Assembly: GCA_027257055.1 (NCBI GenBank)
Contig: JAPVLO010000115.1
Coordinates: 2,480,001 to 2,544,000, forward strand
Length of the DNA: 64,000 bases
Origin: Cephalopachus bancanus
Taxonomy: Eukaryota; Chordata; Mammalia; Primates; Tarsiidae
Direction of reading: 5' to 3'
Under the pieces are notes generated by a model. It was not told where the DNA came from. It saw nothing but the letters and a program-made list of their open reading frames with translations, and ran no database searches. Both the position numbers and the translations under genes were made by a program. Each line of letters opens with the position of its first letter. Position 1 is the first letter of the stretch. Shown here piece by piece: positions 11,533 to 23,496 of the stretch.

Positions 11533-12226
11533 TGCTGGCCTGCAGGGGCCTCACGGACATAGTGGACATTGCTCTAGCCCTACAGAGCCTTCTGGCCTAA
11601 ATATGTGCTCAGGGAGGGAGCAATGCCCGGCAGTAGATGCACAGCTGGCTGATATCCTCTCTCTAGTACAGCGACCATGGGGAGGAACACTGGAGAGAGG
11701 AAAATGCCCTCTGCTGGGTTCTGTTTCATTTCCTCTGTCTGCACAAAAGGCCAGTGAGCAGAGGGAATTTGGGGACATTGGGGCTTTCTAGAGGACGTCT
11801 GAGAGGCCAGTCAGACACTCACATGCCCTGAGCAGACATTCGCCCACTGTGTTTTCCTGCTGAGGCATCGTTTTAACAGATGCTCAGAGTTAAGAAGATC
11901 AGAGTTGTCACAAACACAGTCTGGCTGGTCAGGCACTCCCCCAAACGGCACCACAGGATGCCCGGTAGCTGCCAAACACTGCTGAAATCCACCAGTGTTG
12001 AGAGCATCAATCATCCTCCTCTTTGGGGATTCCTCTAAGCACTTCCATGCCTCCAGCCTGGCCACATGGTGCAAAAATGATCAATATCCATTAATCTCCT
12101 GGCTCAGAAGGACTATCTTTTACATGAGGAAGTTTTGTTTTTCTCAAGTAACAAATCTTAAGAGAAGGAATAATCCCAGTATATATGCATGTATGTATGT
12201 AAATATGAATCATGATCCCTCTTCTG

Positions 12227-12495
12227 CCTGGAAAACCTCCCAGAAGAAAAATAGAACCTGCTGGTCAGCAGAATACTGTTGTGGTCAAGAGCCAGACTGC
12301 CATGTCCAAGTTCCAAGTTCTTTGCTTACTTGATATGTGACTTTAGACAATTTATTTGAACTCTGGGCCTCAGTTTCTAATCTACATAATGGGAAAAAAA
12401 ATTGCAGTACCTGGTAAGCAATAGTCAGGGCTTGTTGACACACACAGTGTACCTAGAACATGGTAGGTGCATAATAAATTAGTGAATGGAAGCAT
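12227..12495 (+). mobile_element. MIR SINE with copy B of a diverged direct repeat at its 5' side
   Basis: 'cctggaaaacctcccagaag' and 'aatagaacctgc' mirror copy A at 11418. The rest is a good MIR: 'atgtgactttagacaattta', 'gggcctcagtttctaatcta' and 'catggtaggtgcataataaa'. Confidence 0.65.
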
Positions 12496-12534
12496 TTACC
12501 ATATTGATTTTATAAGCAGACCTACGCTTAAGGC

Positions 12535-12770
12535 TGAATCAGCATTCTCAATCTAGCACTATTGACATTTTGGGCCAGAGGATTCCTTGCGGTAGGGACC
12601 ATCCTGTGCATTATAGGATGTTTTGCAGCATCCCTAGCCTTACCCACTAGCACCCTCCCCCCCAACTTGTGTCAGCCAAAAATGTCTGCAGACACTGTCT
12701 CTAATGTCCTTGGGTGGAGGGGAGGAACAAAATCATTTCCTGTTGAGAGATTCTTGGCTAGTTTTCAGGA
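12535..12770. mobile_element. MER20-type hAT DNA transposon fossil
   Basis: 'gcactattgacattttgggc', 'cctgtgcattataggatgtt', 'ttgcagcatccctagcctta' and 'aaaatgtctgcagacactgt' follow the order of the MER20 non-autonomous hAT element. Confidence 0.75.
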
Positions 12771-12849
12771 TCTAGGCTATAACCCCTTAACCATAAGTCC
12801 CTGAAGGCAAGGATTGTAGTTATCCAAGGATGCATTATATCTCTCTAAA

Positions 12850-12924
12850 CCAGTGGTTCCTAAACTTAGCTGCATAAAGGAACCACTTGGGTGCTTTATA
12901 AGAAACACCAGTGCCTCAGAGAAA
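12850..12924. mobile_element. Partial MER5-like hAT end
   Basis: 'ccagtggttcctaaacttag' and 'aaaggaaccacttgggtgct' resemble the end of a hAT-Charlie element. It is cut off where the L1M 3' end begins. Confidence 0.6.
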
Positions 12925-13312
12925 CAAATACCACGTTATCTAATTTATACATGGAATCTAGTAAAATTGAACTTGTAGATGTAAAAAGTAGAACTATGGT
13001 GACCCAAGGTTAGGGACTGGGGAGGATGGGAATAAGGAGTTGCTGATCAAAGAGCACCAAGTTTCAGAGAGACAGGAAGAATAGATTTTGAGATTTATTG
13101 CACACTCCGTGACTATAGTCAATAATAATGTATTCCATCTTTCAAAAAAAGGAAGAGAGTGAATTTCAGTACCTTACCATGAAGTATGATAGGTAAGCAA
13201 GGTGATGGATGTATTAATTAGCTTGATTTAATCATAGTATATGATATGTATGTATCAAAACATCACATTGTACTCCATAAGTGTATACAACTATAATTTG
13301 TCCCAAAAAATA
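12925..13312 (+). mobile_element. L1M 3'-end fragment, sense
   Basis: 'atacatggaatctagtaaaa', 'agggactggggaggatggga', 'tgactatagtcaataataat', 'gatggatgtattaattagct' and 'catcacattgtactccataa' match the 3' UTR of old mammalian L1 subfamilies in order. Confidence 0.85.
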
Positions 13313-13503
13313 CCTGTGTCCCACCTAAAGAGTTTCTAATCCAATTCGTCCGAGTAGAAGCATAATAACTGGCATTTTGTAAAGGCTCTCTGGTGATTCT
13401 AAATGTTGTAAAGACGGAATTCCTGGAAGGTGAAATTTCTCTTGGTTCATCTTTGTCTCCGCAGTCTGAGAAAAGGATACACCGTGCATGTAACATACAC
13501 CCG

Positions 13504-13608
13504 GCATTCAGAGGAGGAGCATAAATCCTCCACTGCTCTCCAAGAAATAGATGCAAATCAGATGTATTTATTGACCCAAAGTAGAAAGAACAAGATCTAT
13601 TTTCAAAT
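13504..13608 (+). repeat. Intronic direct duplication 1, copy A (105 bp)
   Basis: It runs from 'gcattcagaggaggagcata' to 'gatctattttcaaat'. A second copy with about 93% identity lies at 14434-14541. It matches no repeat family I recognise. Confidence 0.9.
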
Positions 13609-14433
13609 GAATAAATGAATAGACAGTATGTTCAGTGGGAAGCTGGAGGCTTTCATGCTTCTCCAAATACCTGTAGTTCTTCCTTGTGATTAAAAATCTA
13701 TATAAAGGATCCAGATGATGTTCCAGCTTGGCCCTAGAGTGTGGAGCCATTGTCACCTTTCTCTCTATTGCCAACCTTGTGTCTCTCTGGAGTTTGTAAC
13801 TCTAGAAATGAGCTCTTACTATCCAGGGAAGCCCTAACACTGTCTCATAGGTGGAGCAAACATGTGAGTGGCTTCTAGGTGGCCCTGCACAGCCAAGGAG
13901 AGGCGGTGGGGCCTTTGCCTCCAAAGGGATGCTCAAATCACTGAATCCTCCACAGTGGGTCTCAGGAGTACACCCTCCACGTGACAGCCTGAATTGCTGC
14001 CCCATCCCCACACTGCCCAACTCAGTTTTGGAGGGTGGGTGGGGACAGAGTGCTTTTTGCTCCTCTTTGCCCTCCTTCAAGTATGCTGCAAATCATCTTA
14101 CATGACTTTCTCTAATGAGCAGCTGCTGCTGTGAATTTGCAAAAAAGATTTCAGATCCTCAAAGTGAGGACTGTCTCAACAGGACAGAAGACTATTGCCT
14201 TTTAGCTATTTTTCTGTCTTTTGTTCAGCTCTTTCAATACATAAATAGGTACGTGAAAGAATAATCCTTTCAAGCATTTTTCTTCCTCTTGGTTATCATG
14301 TTTCCTAGACACATAACCTTAACTTATGTAACCATTATTTTATTCATTATGTGCTGCATTTGCTAAGACAGTCAGAGCCCGATTACTATTACATCCTGAC
14401 GTAGAGGTTAACAGTAAGAGAGGCATTTGAGAA

Positions 14434-14541
14434 GCATTCAGAGGAGGAGCATAAATCCTCCATTGCCCTCCAAGAAATAGATGCAAAATGGATGTATTTA
14501 TTCGCCCAAAGTAGAAAGAACAACAAGATCTATTTTCAAAT
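14434..14541 (+). repeat. Intronic direct duplication 1, copy B (108 bp)
   Basis: Second copy of the segment at 13504, offset by 930 bp in the same orientation. It differs by about seven substitutions and a 3-base 'caa' insertion. The flanks are unrelated on both sides. Confidence 0.9.
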
Positions 14542-14810
14542 TGTCACTTTTATCCCAAAGTCAAACAGATCTTAGAAATTACAGTCTCCCCCAGGACGTG
14601 TGACTAACTCCAATAATTAAGCTAAAGACCAACTATACATTTTTATCTCATTATTTCTGTTCTACATGCTTACATATGGATTCAGAGTTTTAATGAGCAT
14701 TTGATCTTACGTATATTCCGCCTGTTGTATACCAAAATGCATTACTCTTTTATTAACATTTATCTGCCTAAGGTCACTTGCAAATTTTCTTGATGGAAGG
14801 GGAGTTTTAT

Positions 14811-15126
14811 AAGTATAATTATAAGCCGGGCTCAGTGGCTCAGCCTGTAATCCCGCGCCTTTGGGCGGCTGAGGTGAGTGGATTGCCTGAGCCCGCGGGT
14901 TCGAGACCTGCCTGGGCAGCGAGACCTCATCTCTACAATAAATCAAAAAAATCAGCCGGGCGTGGTAGCTCATGCCTGTAATTCCGGCTACTCGGAAGGC
15001 TGAGGTGGAAGATTTGCCAGAGCCCAGCAGGTCGAGGCTGCGGTGGCCGGGAGCGGCCACTGCACTCCAGTCTGGGCAACAGAGTGAGACTCCAACTCAA
15101 AAAAAAAAAAAAAAAGTATAATTATA
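14811..15126 (+). mobile_element. Young lemur-type Alu with perfect 13-bp target duplication
   Basis: The Alu body is 14824-15113, sense, with an uninterrupted A-tail. The direct repeat aagtataattata flanks it at 14811-14823 and 15114-15126. The body has the lemur-type features 'ctacaataaatcaaaaaaat' in the central linker and 'caggtcgaggctgcggtgg' in the right arm, and it is CpG-rich, so it is a recent insertion. Confidence 0.95.
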
Positions 15127-15247
15127 GATGAAAATTTTTACTTAATTTATGCTTTAATTTATGTAATTCAAGCCATAGTCATAACTTGCCTGGGTGATTA
15201 CAATAGCATCTAACTGCTCTACCACCACTTTTCTCTTCTTTCTCCCT

Positions 15248-15250
<3 letters not shown>

Positions 15251-15298
<48 letters not shown>
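15251..15298. repeat. (AC)n microsatellite, 24 units
   Basis: An uninterrupted dinucleotide run, likely polymorphic. Confidence 0.98.
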
Positions 15299-15299
<1 letters not shown>

Positions 15300-15885
15300 A
15301 GTCAGTGATTTTTTTTAAGTAATCAAATCATGTCTTGTCCCCGCTTAAATCTTCCATCTAAGAATGAACAAGCCAGGCACAAACTCTGCCGGCAGAGAGC
15401 TCATAGTCTAACAGAAGCAGAGCCTGAAACAAGGGTTCTTGTGCAAGTGATTTATTAAAAGCATGATCTCAGGAAAAACCTGCATTGATGGGGCAAAAGC
15501 AGGATGGACCAGAATAAGAAGCTAACCTAAGAGGTGGTTTCAGAGAAGTCTAACCGCACCTTGATCTTCTGAGGAGTCTTGGAGTGTAAGTAGCACCATA
15601 GAGTCGTATCATATTAAGACAAGGAACCTGGCCTTTCGTACACCTATATCAGTCAGTCATTAGTGTCAGGCTGTTCCCAAGGAGAGGGCATCACCTAGGA
15701 GGGAAAATGCCTGCTAGGCATTTCTGGGCAAAGTGGCTCCTGTTGGCTGAGGGGAATTTCTGAAGAAGGGTGTGTCTGGGAGCCCTCAGCAGCCAACGCC
15801 TTTAGAAGGTGGGAATGGGTGCACGTTCTTTGTAAGGAGGATCTTGACAGGACACTAAATCTTCTTGCCCCTAAAGCACTTAAAA
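15299..15885. other. Intron sequence, possible old LTR fragment, unnamed
   Basis: 'gtgcaagtgatttattaaaa' near 15441 and the surrounding layout resemble the edge of an old retroelement, but I cannot assign a family. Nothing else is recognised. Confidence 0.35.
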
Positions 15886-15889
15886 TCCA

Positions 15890-16365
15890 ACTATTAACCA
15901 TGGCCTGCAAGGCGTTGCATGGCCTGGGTCCCGCCTTCCTTTCTAACCCACCTTACACCAAGCTCCCTCCTGCTCACTGATCTCCAGCTGCACTGCGTGC
16001 CTTTGTTCCTTAAACAGTCATGCCAGTTCCCATGCAGGGAAGTTATTAGTCCTTTCCTCAGATCTCTGCAGGTGGGATCCTCAGTGTTCAAAATTCATAT
16101 CAATAGTCTGCTTCTCAGAGGAGCCTCCTGGCCACCCATCTGAATGTGGTCACTGTGTTGTTTCTTCTTTCATCAGCCACCTTTTATCCCAGAGTCCTAT
16201 TTTGTAGTGAACATTATTTGTTTCTATTGTTTATTTGTTTATTGTCTGTTTCCTTCAACACAGTAAACTGTAGCAGCAACTCGCCACTGTATCCCTAACC
16301 TAGAACAGACACAGGCAAGTCAAAGATCCTCAAAAAATTTTATTGAATAAGTGAACAACTGGATA
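15890..16365 (+). mobile_element. L2 3' region, sense
   Basis: 'ggcctgcaaggcgttgcatg', 'ctttctaacccaccttacac', 'cctagaacagacacaggcaa' and 'attttattgaataagtgaac' match the L2 3' UTR and terminal tail in order. Confidence 0.7.
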
Positions 16366-16749
16366 AATAAACGAATGTACTATACTTGAGCTTTCTTCCA
16401 GTTTTTGTTTTCCTGAAATACAACAAAATCCCAAATTCAAGGTGTGATACATTTCTAAATACTGTTGAGGAAAGACACAGGATTCTCCAGAGGACTCAAA
16501 TGAGACAAACAGGAAAGTAGCCCATGATGTGTGACTTGATTAGACATTATTCTTCTCATTCTTGGACTCCTACAACTGTTGTCACCGAGTCCATGGAAAC
16601 TCAGAACATGACTGATGGTCTAATTTTACTTAAAAACAACAAAACAAGAAAAGTCACCTAAATAGAAAATCCTGTTTCAATAATAAAATTAGTAATAACT
16701 TGGTCTCCAAATTACATCGAAGAAATTACAAGTTGATTTGCAATGAAAG

Positions 16750-16912
16750 GTTAGTATACTTGTAATAATAATAATAATAATAAGTATACCTATTACAGAA
16801 GTGTAAGTATTACAAACTAATTTTTATAGTTATTATATACATATTGGTATACTTATCATAGAAATGTATTTGTGGAGTAAGTATACTTATTACAAATTAA
16901 TTACTTTTTTAA
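16750..16912. repeat. AT-rich degenerate repeat cluster with (TAA)n
   Basis: (TAA)n occupies about 16762-16783. Around it the motif agtatacttattaca recurs in at least four diverged forms (16753, 16783, about 16845, about 16877), and the palindrome taagtatactta is present. No family is recognised. Confidence 0.6.
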
Positions 16913-17024
16913 TGCTTATTATTCCAGGATAAGCCCATCTGGTGTCTCATCACCTGACCACTTTGGTTGCTCCTCTCCTGATAGGTGTTGTTAGGTAGAC
17001 ACAAGCTTGAAGAAGAAGTGATAA

Positions 17025-17500
17025 TCATAGAACACCTATTATCAGCTAAATCTGTACAACATCAAGATAAGTAAGACCCAGCCACTGCTTGTCAGGAATT
17101 TGTATCCTAACAGGTTGCTTGGATCCAAATCCAAATCTGGCCCTTTATCAAACAAAAGTAAGGAAAGATTAATGCAGACAAAAATAGTGTGGGAAAGCTT
17201 CATGGAGGAAGCAGAGGTGGATTCTGAGTTAGGCCATGAAAACAGAGTCAGCACACAAAGAAAATAGAGATGTTCCAGGCAGAGGAAGCAGTGAGGCAAG
17301 CACAAAGGTGTGATAATGTATGGGGACTTGCAAGGGGTCCGGAGTGGATTGATGGGAAAAGAGGAGCCCAGGGCAAGAGGAGGCAACCTGGGGGGGGGAT
17401 CGCAGGAGCCAGGGTAAGAGGAAGGCCTCTGGCTGGGGAGACTGGGCCAGCACACGGCTGTGAGGACGGCAATGAGGACTCATTCTATATGGAACAGAGT
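17025..17500 (-). mobile_element. L2-like fragment, antisense
   Basis: 'agcttcatggaggaagcaga', 'gatgttccaggcagaggaag' and 'aagcacaaaggtgtgataat' match the L2 3' UTR read on the - strand. Boundaries are uncertain, and the G-rich stretch at 17330-17410 is not clearly L2. Confidence 0.5.
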
Positions 17501-17568
17501 CTCTGCAGTTTGTATTTCCAACTTTACTGACTTTATTTATCACACAAACAACATTATAAAAATAGAAT

Positions 17569-17850
17569 GGCAGGGCACGGTGTCTCACACCTGTAGTCCC
17601 AGCACTTTGGAAGGCAGAGGAGAGAGGATTGCTTGAACCCAGGAGTTCAAGACTGGTCAACATGGCGAGACCTTGTCTCTACAATAAATCAAAAAATTTA
17701 GCAAGTGTGGCGGCACGCACCTATAATTCCAGCTACTTGGAAGGCAGAGGCAGAAGAATCTCTGAGCCCAGCAGATTAAGACTGCGATAGTGGTGAATGT
17801 GCCACTGCACTCCAGCCTGGGCAACAGAGTAAGACTCAGCCTAGGAAAAC
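17569..17850 (+). mobile_element. Alu SINE, sense
   Basis: 'ggcagggcacggtgtctcac', 'cccagcactttggaaggcag', 'ctctacaataaatcaaaaaa' and 'gccactgcactccagcctgg' are present, ending in a short eroded tail. The central linker is lemur-type. Confidence 0.93.
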
Positions 17851-17859
17851 AATAATGTA

Positions 17860-18590
17860 CGATTATATACCTCATATGTCAACTGTTTTCATTTGTTTAC
17901 CATCTTCCAATACTTTCTTATGTGTGGATATGTATGTATATGCTATAGCTATATATGTACATTATAGCTGTATTTATATTTATAGCTATGGGGTAAATAA
18001 TTTTGTAATAGATTCACCTAGCATTCAAATGTAAACATTTTTCTATGTGTTCTATAATTGTTATTTTGTTGCTAGCATGAGATGATGTACCATTATTTAT
18101 GTTTTCTCTACTGTTGAACATTTACTTTTTAAGTATATTTCTATTTTACTATTATCTCCATACAGATAGCTTTCTTTCCCTCTTTTCTGTTATTTCCTTA
18201 AATTAAATTTCTGAGAGTGAGGCTACTGGGTCAAAGGACCTAAATATTTCCTATGAATCTTGAAACATTGTAAAGTTATTTTTCAACTCTATCAGTAGTG
18301 TACAACTGAAATGGTTTCATCAGCACTTTGCAAGCATTGGGTATTGTTAGGATAGTTCTCCTGATTTAATAGATGTTGAACATTATTTTCTGCATATTTA
18401 AAATGTGCATTCCTTTGGATATTAAGCAGATGAGCATTTTTCTATGTGAATCCTGCCTCTACCCCCAGCCATCCACTCTACCAATATGCTTTCGCATAAT
18501 CTTAATATTTTCCTTGTAAACATGTATCATTCTTGTGATGCAAGAACTTTCTACACATTTGTGGCCAAGTTAGTAGTATGTCATAACTGT
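17860..18590 (-). mobile_element. Old L1ME/HAL1-type fragment, antisense
   Basis: 'gagtgaggctactgggtcaa' (about 18215), 'ctctatcagtagtgtacaac' (18286) and 'catttttctatgtgaatcc' (18434) match the antisense 3' part of old L1 or HAL1 elements. It is highly diverged and starts in a TATA-rich tract. Confidence 0.6.
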
Positions 18591-19140
18591 AGGTAAATTC
18601 ACTTCAGTAAGACAGGTCTAGTAGCAAGGTTTGATGATGTATACAGGAAGGGAGACCAGCTAAAATGCTGTTAGAGGAGTCCAATAGGAGGCGACGGTGG
18701 CCTAAAGGCAATGACTGTGTTCAAGGAAGGAATGTGTAGAACTGTTATTTTGGAGGTAGAAAATAAGGCTTTGTAACACAGGGCACAAATTCAACCTAGA
18801 TACTTCTGTAAGAGTATGATCTACCAACCATAGGATAAGCTACTCAGATTCCTACAGAGATTAGTGCTATTACCTCAGATTACACTAACAGAGATTTGAT
18901 TTAGGTGAGGGAAGGAATCAGGGACCATTTAGCACCCTGGTGAACTAGGACAGGGTAGGATAAGGCAATCCAGAACTCTAACAGCCTGGAAGAAGACTGG
19001 GCCCACAATAGACAGGGAAGGGACCAGGGCAGAGGACAAGGAGAAAGGAATTGAGACTTGAGAGAACTGCTCAAAAAGAAACAAGGCAGAGAAATTCTTT
19101 CTGACTTATGAAGGAACCAAGGTCCAGAGACAGAAAAGAA
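18591..19140. other. Unique intron sequence, nothing recognised
   Basis: No repeat or gene is supported here. Confidence 0.5.
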
Positions 19141-19260
19141 GCAAGTCACTTAAAGTTATACAGCTGGTAAGAGACCATGGAGGAACTTGAACTCACATCC
19201 GTCTGGTTCCAAAGCCTCTGTTCAGAACTCTGTACTTAACCACCACACTGCATTGGGACC
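19141..19260 (-). mobile_element. MIR SINE, antisense
   Basis: 'gcaagtcacttaaagttata', 'cagctggtaagagaccatgg' and 'aaccaccacactgcattg' match MIR on the - strand. Confidence 0.75.
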
Positions 19261-19889
19261 AGTGGGGCTGAGACAAGCTCTCTCTGTCTAGCAGGCTGCT
19301 AGAGAAATTCCCAAGGTGAGAAGACACAAAGCACTATGCTTTGACTCCAGTCCACAGATATCCTCAAAGACACTAAACCTAGTCATCAGGTCCTAAGCTA
19401 GCCCTCCTTACCATTTTCCCCAGATTATTTTTAGTGAAAGTAACAAAATATTTGTTTTTCTAATAAGGACCTTCATTCAGTAGGCAAAAAGGAGATGTTA
19501 AAGCGTTGGCTAACTTGGAAGCTACTTTCGGTGACCATCAGGCTGAAATTTAGTGAAATTAAGACCCATTAGGGAGAGTTTACAAAGACAAAGTTTCAAC
19601 AACCAAATCCATTAGCACCAGTTACAAATGCTTAACTGATAATTAACCATTGCCCAGAGAAGACTGACTTTGTGCTGTGGGGACAGGGGACAGATGTATA
19701 CATATTATGTTCTGTCATAATTGCAATTGGTTATTATATTTGCAAACAGTGCACAAATATCCTGAAGGTCCTTTACATGGTTGTTAAAAATTCCTTCCTG
19801 AAGTAATTGACTCCCTCCCAGAAAATCAAAGATTGCAGGTTTCTGTTTAAAAAAAAAAACCTTTCAACATGACGTGGGAAAATACTCTG

Positions 19890-20035
19890 TGTGGAGTAAT
19901 GGTTAGGACCATAAGCTCTGGGATGAGAAAGCCCAGGAGCACCACAGAAGCACCACTTGTCTTCTCTTATCTCTAATGTGCCTTATAAAGTCCCTGCACA
20001 TAGTAAGTTCTAGGTAAATGAGGGATACTAGCACA
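19890..20035 (+). mobile_element. MIR SINE fragment, sense
   Basis: 'gtggagtaatggttaggacc', 'ataagctctgggatgagaaa' and 'cacatagtaagttctaggta' match the two ends of MIR with an eroded middle. Confidence 0.55.
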
Positions 20036-20344
20036 TTGCATGTAATCTTCAAGGACTAGTTCTGGTCCACAACATGTACTAGTCAGCGCACCTTCTGCAC
20101 ATCATCTGATCAGCAACAAGAGACAGCCCGCTCCATGATTATATGCTAATACTAGGGGGAAGATCTCTATCTCTAACACTAATCCTGTCTGTCCAAATAT
20201 TATTTTATTATAGTATTAAAATGTTATATATAATTGATATACACTTATATGCATAATATTAAATATGTCATTACTAGAGAAACAGGCATAACCAGGATGA
20301 GTATGCTTCATAACTCTCAGAGGTAAAAAATCTCACATCTTAAC

Positions 20345-20580
20345 TGCTCCTTGGAATAGGTCAAGCTCTGAAGCAAGTGTGTCTGGGTTCATAACTTGGC
20401 TGTGTGACCTCAGACAAGTTACTTAGCCTCTCAGTGCCTCCGTTTCCTCATTTGGAGAAATGGTTGTGTCTTTGTCATGGGATTGTTGCAAGGATTAAAT
20501 TGATCAATATTTGAAAATCACTTAAAACAGTGTCTGGTACATAATAAATACTCAATAAATATAGGTTCCTACCATTTAAA
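20345..20580 (+). mobile_element. MIR SINE, sense, well preserved
   Basis: 'cataacttggctgtgtgacc', 'tcagacaagttacttagcct', 'cgtttcctcatttggagaaa', 'gggattgttgcaaggattaa' and 'aatactcaataaatatagg' make this one of the best MIR copies in the window. Confidence 0.88.
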
Positions 20581-20794
20581 AATTTTTTCTAAGTCATATG
20601 AAATCAGGCTCAGTCTCCTGCCCAGTCTGCCACGAAATTCTATCTCGGTCACTCTGGAGCTTCCTCCTTTGTGTTGTACCACAGTCCTGAAGACTCACCT
20701 GTACACTTGAAGAAGGGCTCTTGGTCTGTGCCCTTCTCTATGGACACCTGTGCCACTGACAAGTGCTGATTACCACAATATGGCTCCATCTTAT

Positions 20795-20905
20795 TCGTTC
20801 AACAGACTTTTTTTCTTTTAGCACCCACTGTGCTGCTGACACTGTAGTAGGTTCTGGGACTATAATAGAGAAAACACAAGATTCTCTTTCCTCCTGGAGC
20901 TTCTA
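20795..20905 (-). mobile_element. L2 3' end, antisense
   Basis: 'ttcgttcaacagac', 'cacccactgtgctgctgaca' and 'ctcctggagcttctaatg' match the L2 terminus on the - strand. Confidence 0.65.
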
Positions 20906-21740
20906 ATGAAACAAGATCTCTGAGCCAGACTGGTGCTCGGACCCTTGCCTCAACTTCCACAAAGAAAACCCTTGGCATTGGTCAATTCCCCCAGTATTAT
21001 AGAATGACCCGCATTTTAGGGTCCATCTACCTCCAGGGCAGAGTTCAAGTGGAACTTGATGTCTGCCACCCCACAGAAGACTCACAAACCCTACTTCCCT
21101 CTCCTCACCACCGAAACACCTCTCCAACACCAGGTGCACTCCTTCAACTCCTGCCTTTCACTGGGCCTCAATTCCCCAAAATGACTGCACATGATCCTCA
21201 GAACAATCCCTAAAACCCTTCTTCCTCAGCCAGGACCACAGAGCACAGAACCCTCCTGGCACCTCCTCAGGAGGCAGAAGGCAAAACACCACTTATTCTC
21301 CCATAATGAGGCTTCAGCCAAGAAAAGAAGACAGGCTCATCGCCCAGGCAGGTTATTCAGATACCCAGCCATACAGATGGGGTCAAGTGAGGAGGATGCT
21401 TATGGCTTAGGGAGTGATAGATGATGACTGGACCCAGAGCTGTCAGAGGGAAGGAAGACACAAAACAGACTCATGGGTCTGATGACCAGAGGGAAATTAA
21501 CAAGATTTTGAGAGAGCAATTTCAGCAGAGTTCAAGAGCCAGATTTCAGATGGTCAGGAGGCTGCAGGAATGATCAAGTACACAGGTGAGAGTAGCCATG
21601 GTCAGGAGTGAAACTTCTTCTGGGAAGGGAAAGGAGCAGAGGACAAGCATTAAGGCAGAGAGGAGGTGAGGACCAAGGAAAGAGCTCTTGCCCCACTGCC
21701 TCCTGGAGAAGGGGACAATGTAGCACGCTGGGGGCTGAAA
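20906..21740. other. Unique intron sequence, nothing recognised
   Basis: Several open frames of 69-78 codons occur, but none has recognisable content, and no repeat could be named. Confidence 0.5.
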
Positions 21741-21744
21741 ACTG

Positions 21745-22300
21745 AAGAGAAGTTTATTTTTTGGTGCATAAAATCAAGTGGCTTAGGAAAAAAATCATTT
21801 CATTTGTTCACAATTCTATAGGCAAGGTTCTTCTTGTGATTTTTTTGCACTGGAATCATTTGTTCAGCTGTATTCACTTGGTGACTGGGCTGAGCTGGAA
21901 GATACTAGAAGTTTACACCCACTTAGCTGGCACCCCAGTGCTCATTCCTGTGGTCTCTCTCTCTCCATATGGCTATTTTGAGCTTCCTCACAGCATGGTG
22001 GTCTCGGGGGTGTTGGACTATAGCATGGTGGCTGCCTTCTAAGGGGGCACTTTCACAGGAGTGGAGGTAGATGTTTAACGATGTCTAAGGGCCAATCTTA
22101 GGAAGTTTTGCAGCATCACTTCTGCCACATACTGTTGGTCAAAATAGGTCACTGAGAGCTAGCCCAGCTTCCAAGGAAGGGATCTAAACTCACCTCTTGA
22201 TGGGGGATTATCAAGATCACATTGCAGAGCATGTGGGATGGGAGATACTGTTGTCACCATTTTGGAAATGTCACCATCTCCAAGAGGAGAGAAGAGTCAG
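21745..22300 (+). mobile_element. Old LTR-like repeat, family not assigned
   Basis: The order 'ttcacaattctataggc', 'tgggctgagctggaagat', 'ctctctccatatggctattt', 'cagcatcacttctgccacat' and 'cacctcttgatgggggatta' is a known mammalian interspersed repeat layout, probably a MaLR/ERVL-type LTR. I cannot name the subfamily or fix its orientation with confidence. Confidence 0.5.
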
Positions 22301-22351
22301 AGTCCCTGCTTGTGAGAGTACTCTGGAATCAAGGAGATGAGCCCTAGAGTC

Positions 22352-22740
22352 ATTTATGGATTCATTCAACAAATATTTGTTGAAAGTCTACTATGTACAG
22401 GACACTTCTCTAGGTACTATTGATGCAGCATGGTAATAAAAGGCCTTGTGCCTGTAGAGTTTACATTCTAGTACAGTGACAGACAATAAATACTTAAACT
22501 CTGGTGGTTGTCAAGTGATATAAGATAAAGCAGGAGGCAGAGGGAAAGTTTCTACTTTAGGCATATTGTCCAGCAGGGCCTTGGTACATTTCAGGACAAG
22601 TGCAGAGGCCAGTAGGGCTGGATCACAGTAAGCAAGGGTGAGAGTGGCAAGATGTAAAGTAAGCAGATTATCAAGAACTTTGTGGATATGGAAAGAAATG
22701 TGAATTGTTTTTTCTAAACATAGTAAGCAGCCATTCGTCT
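22352..22740 (-). mobile_element. L2 3' region, antisense
   Basis: It starts 'attcattcaacaaatatttg' with 'ctactatgtacaggacactt', then 'gagtttacattctagtacag' and 'gacagacaataaatac'. This is the reverse complement of the L2 3' UTR and tail. Confidence 0.85.
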
Positions 22741-23495
22741 GGCCTCTTTTTCAGCTGAATGAGACCCAGTGCTCAACAGAAATGCATCCTCATTGACCAA
22801 GTAATGCCCCTTCTCTGCCCTTGGATGAGTGCAGGGAGGGGAGATTACAAAATCTGTCATCAACCTTGCACCTCCTGACTCACCTGCAGGCCACTGGGCT
22901 TCCTTTCTGGGTTCTCAGAGCCTGAGGGTAGTGTCTTTGCTATAAGCTTGACATTATAGTGGCTAGAAGCCATCCAAATTTGGAAAAAAGAAAAAAGTAA
23001 AAAGAAACCTGCTTAGCTCCAGATGGCTTTGTAAATCAAATTAGACCCACACTGGCCCAGGAACTTTCCCAATCATAATTGCATTATTGATCATTAACAT
23101 TTAAAGAGGCTGTAAACAGAATACTGGACATTGCAATAAATTATCATTGTCCACTGGGCAGGTCCTATGAATCAGGTGCCCCTGGAGACTTCTGAGACTG
23201 TCTGATGTTGCAATTTAAACTGAGGATGTTGTTCTGCTCTTTTGTAAATGGGAGTACCATGGGGGCAGGGGTGAGGGCAAGTATGTGTGCACAGAAAAGC
23301 CGACACTATGGATATCTGGCCCACATACATAAAACTAAAAGTCTGTTGCAACTTCACTTAGCTCCCAAGCACCCTGCTTTTCCAAGTCATGTTTAGTCTC
23401 CATCTCAGCATGACTCACAAGATCCCTTACTCCTCGATGGTCCAGCCACCCTGAGCTACCTGAACCTCCCCTGATGCCAGACTCAGGCTTCAGTG
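22741..23495. other. Unique intron sequence, nothing recognised
   Basis: No gene or named repeat is supported. A short purine-rich run lies at about 22983-23005. Confidence 0.5.
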
Positions 23496-23496
23496 A

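Noticed and set aside
17229..17663. 144-codon and 137-codon - strand frames
   Set aside because: They overlap an L2-like segment and the start of an Alu, and no domain or start context supports a gene.
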